Assembly (NCBI GenBank): GCA_030606765.1
Contig: JAUWFX010000102.1
Span: 1-6,846 of the forward strand
DNA length: 6,846 bases
Source: Dehalococcoidia bacterium
Lineage (GTDB): Bacteria > Chloroflexota > Dehalococcoidia > GIF9 > AB-539-J10
Direction of reading: 5' to 3'
Numbering within the stretch: the stretch's first letter is position 1; each line of letters begins with the position of its first letter. The notes under the pieces are model-generated. The model searched no databases, had not been told where the DNA came from, and worked only from the letters and a program-made list of their open reading frames with translations. Of this stretch, positions 5,599 to 6,846 are shown piece by piece. The position numbers and the translations under genes were made by a program.

Positions 5599-6372
5599 AT
5601 GGAAAGAGTAGAGATAATTGATACAAATGCAGACAATATTCTCGAATACGGGGTTTGCGGGTACAAAAACATTAAGAGAGAGGGATACCCAGAAAAGATT
5701 GAGTGGCTAAAAGACCGTTTCCCAGAAGGTATGAAAGTCAAGACATTGTACTCAGATGAGGATGGGACTCAGGGTATGATTGAATACATTCCAGGTGAAT
5801 ACTGCTGGAGACCAGTTGAGGCAAGTGGATATATGTTCATTCACTGTATCTTTGTTGGTTTTAAACGTGCTTATAAGAGAAAAGGTTATGGAACGCTTTT
5901 AGTGGAAGAATGCTTAAGGGATGCTGAAAAGGGAAATATGCATGGGGTTGCTGTTGTAACTCGTAAAGGTTCGTTTATGGCGGGAAAGGAAGTATTCGTT
6001 AAAAACGGTTTTGAGGTTGTGGATAAAGCCTCTCCTGATTTCGAGTTACTTGTGAAAAAATTGAATAAAAAGGCACCACCCCTGAAATTCAAAGGAGACT
6101 GGGAAAAAAGACTAAGTCAATATGGCAGAGGCCTAACGATAATTAGGGCAGATCAATGTCCTTACTCAGTAAAAAATGTTAGGGAAATAAGTGAGACCGC
6201 GGAGAAAGTATACGACATAAAACCAAATATAATCGAGCTAAGAGATTGCCAGGAAGCCCAAAACAGTCCATGCCCGTTTGGGACCTTTTGTATAGTGTAT
6301 AACGGAAAAGTTGTTGCCGAAGCTCCAATCAGCAATGCACGGTTCAAGAATATTATGAATAAGATTTCATAA
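5599..6372 (+). CDS. cassette B: GNAT-family N-acetyltransferase with YoaP-like C-terminal domain
   Basis: The 257-residue protein has two parts. Residues about 1-155 are a GNAT domain: strand FIHCIFVGFKRAYKRKGYG (80-98) carries the acetyl-CoA pyrophosphate loop (R94-K-G-Y-G98), followed by TLLVEECLRDA and a late EVFVKNGFEVV segment typical of the fold. Residues about 160-257 resemble the YoaP-like domain: a redox-type CPYS (187-190), several more cysteines (217, 225, 231) and a GTFCIVYNGKVVAEAPIS stretch reminiscent of thioredoxin-fold proteins. The substrate is unknown; the enzyme would transfer an acyl group to a small molecule or protein in the cytoplasm. AGAGGT (5586-5591) lies 7 nt before the ATG. 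Length and architecture fit B. subtilis YoaP-type proteins. The gene is flanked by attC-like sites 2 and 3. A short imperfect inverted repeat (AGCCT...AGGCT, 5542-5579) lies in its leader. Confidence 0.85.
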   Translation: MERVEIIDTNADNILEYGVCGYKNIKREGYPEKIEWLKDRFPEGMKVKTLYSDEDGTQGMIEYIPGEYCWRPVEASGYMFIHCIFVGFKRAYKRKGYGTLLVEECLRDAEKGNMHGVAVVTRKGSFMAGKEVFVKNGFEVVDKASPDFELLVKKLNKKAPPLKFKGDWEKRLSQYGRGLTIIRADQCPYSVKNVREISETAEKVYDIKPNIIELRDCQEAQNSPCPFGTFCIVYNGKVVAEAPISNARFKNIMNKIS

Positions 6373-6402
6373 TGACCTGAAATTGTATGGACTCAGGCCT
6401 TC

Positions 6403-6462
6403 GCATAGCAGCGGGTAAATCGGATTAGGGAAGCTTGCAGTTCGTACATACCGCTGTTAGGC
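6403..6462 (+). repeat. attC-like site 3
   Basis: The best attC candidate, 60 bp long. The 5' half begins GCATAGC-AGCGGGTA and the 3' half ends TACCGCT-GTTAGGC. AGCGGGTA pairs with TACCGCT with exactly one extra G left out, matching the extrahelical base that distinguishes the two strands of known attC hairpins. The 5' core GCATAGC pairs with GTTATGC, the start of cassette B, with one G.T wobble. The 3' core GTTAGGC is a perfect GTTRRRY. The site begins 30 nt after the cassette B stop; a CCTGA/TCAGG inverted repeat (6376-6397) lies in between. Confidence 0.6.
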
Positions 6463-6492
6463 GTAATTGCTACGGGCGGATTAAATAAAACT

Positions 6493-6500
6493 TTTATATA
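6493..6500 (+). promoter_or_regulatory. archaeal-type TATA box candidate of cassette C
   Basis: TTTATATA, preceded by an A-rich stretch (TAAATAAAAC), is centred about 29 bp before the methyltransferase ATG at 6526. That is close to the position of an archaeal TATA box for a leaderless transcript. The gene lacks a Shine-Dalgarno, which agrees with this. The AT-rich leader could also contain a bacterial -10 by chance, and no -35 is evident. Confidence 0.35.
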
Positions 6501-6525
6501 AACTCTTTAAATAGTTATTGGCATC

Positions 6526-6846
6526 ATGGGGAAAATACACCATCATTTTTCAAGAATTGCACATAGATATAGAGACCTGAGAACAACTGATTTAGAACCG
6601 ATTTTATTTATTCAAAAGAAATTACAGACAAAATTAAAAATAGTGGCAGCAGATGTTGGCTGTGGTGTCGGAAGATATGACCTAAAGTTGTTCCGCCAGC
6701 TCGGCAAAAAATTACTTCTCTACTGCATCGACGCAAATGAAGAAATGCTAAAACATTTGAAAGACTTTCTGGCTAAACACGAAGTTGGAGATTTTAAGGC
6801 AATAAAAGCAAACGCGGAAAAAATACCGCTTGCAGACAATTCCCTC
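6526..6846 (+). CDS. cassette C: class I SAM-dependent methyltransferase (N-terminal 107 residues, cut by window edge)
   Basis: The reading frame is open from the ATG to the window end. Motif I is AADVGCGVGRYDLKL (41-55), the glycine-rich S-adenosylmethionine loop. Motif II is YCIDANEEML (66-75), with the acidic Asp69 expected to bind the ribose. A later NAEKIPLADNSL segment (96-107) matches motif III of the UbiE/Methyltransf_11 type. The N-terminus (FSRIAHRYRDLRTTD, 8-22) is a lead-in common in small-molecule methyltransferases. The acceptor is unknown. There is no Shine-Dalgarno, but an archaeal-like TATA box lies about 30 bp upstream. The gene starts 63 nt after attC-like site 3 and is probably the third cassette of the array. 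Codon use is A+T-rich and lysine-heavy like the other cassettes. Confidence 0.85.
   Translation, partial: MGKIHHHFSRIAHRYRDLRTTDLEPILFIQKKLQTKLKIVAADVGCGVGRYDLKLFRQLGKKLLLYCIDANEEMLKHLKDFLAKHEVGDFKAIKANAEKIPLADNSL

Larger units (their letters stand above)
4831..6846 (+). mobile_element. integron-like gene cassette array (no integrase visible; runs off the window)
   Basis: Three single-gene units in one orientation are separated by attC-like sites at 4831-4890, 5459-5538 and 6403-6462. Each site ends in a GTTRRRY-like core (GTTGGGC, GTTATGC, GTTAGGC), and the next ORF follows within 28-64 nt. In an integron cassette the 5' core of the site must pair with the cassette's own start. This holds for cassette A (GCCTAAC with GTTGGGC, one T.G wobble) and cassette B (GCATAGC with GTTATGC, one G.T wobble). 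The genes are unrelated to each other and more A+T-rich than the operons to the left. No intI is seen; left of the array are only housekeeping genes. It is therefore a CALIN or part of an array continuing to the right. Confidence 0.6.

Noticed and set aside
1..6846. CRISPR array, tRNA or rRNA genes, insertion sequence
   Set aside because: No regularly spaced short repeats, no cloverleaf-like segments, no rRNA stretches and no transposase-like ORF were seen; the only repeat family is the attC-like sites.

Overview
The window looks like a bacterial chromosome segment, most probably from an anaerobic Chloroflexota lineage (Dehalococcoidia-like). That is an inference from three things: a LeuC/LeuD-type hydratase pair directly followed by an isocitrate dehydrogenase, a folP-folK-PTPS folate cluster, and an intergenic element of the 'GTCATTCTGAG...CGAAGAATCTC' type. 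No taxonomic marker gene is present.

Left part (1-1766, minus strand): a pterin/folate cluster transcribed right to left. It runs folP (dihydropteroate synthase), folK (HPPK, TTG start), a 20-residue lysine-rich small ORF with a strong Shine-Dalgarno, then a 6-pyruvoyl-tetrahydropterin synthase homologue cut by the left edge. The last carries a CExxHGH motif, which I associate with enzymes that can replace FolB. The three enzymes would cover the route from dihydroneopterin triphosphate to dihydropteroate.

Middle part (1767-4760, plus strand): an 84-bp divergent intergenic region with a TATAAT box for each direction, then a two-subunit aconitase/isopropylmalate-dehydratase family enzyme (subunits overlap by 1 nt) and an isocitrate dehydrogenase. 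Residues in the small-subunit substrate loop and in the dehydrogenase substrate loop both point to tricarboxylates. I therefore read the trio as citrate -> isocitrate -> 2-oxoglutarate rather than leucine synthesis.

Right part (4831-6846, plus strand): the most interesting region. The sequence turns AT-rich with frequent AGA/ATA/TTA codons, and three unrelated single genes are separated by sites that behave like integron attC recombination sites. Each site ends in a GTTRRRY-like core, begins with a complementary core, and pairs with the start of its own cassette as integron rules predict. Two of the sites are 60 bp long and match at 45 of 60 positions without gaps, with pairing kept by G.T wobbles. 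The cassettes encode a HEPN-like protein of unknown function, a GNAT acetyltransferase with a YoaP-like C-terminal domain, and the start of a SAM-dependent methyltransferase. The methyltransferase has no Shine-Dalgarno but has an archaeal-looking TATA box about 30 bp upstream. No integrase gene is visible, so this is either an integrase-less cassette cluster (CALIN) or the near end of a longer integron beyond the right edge.
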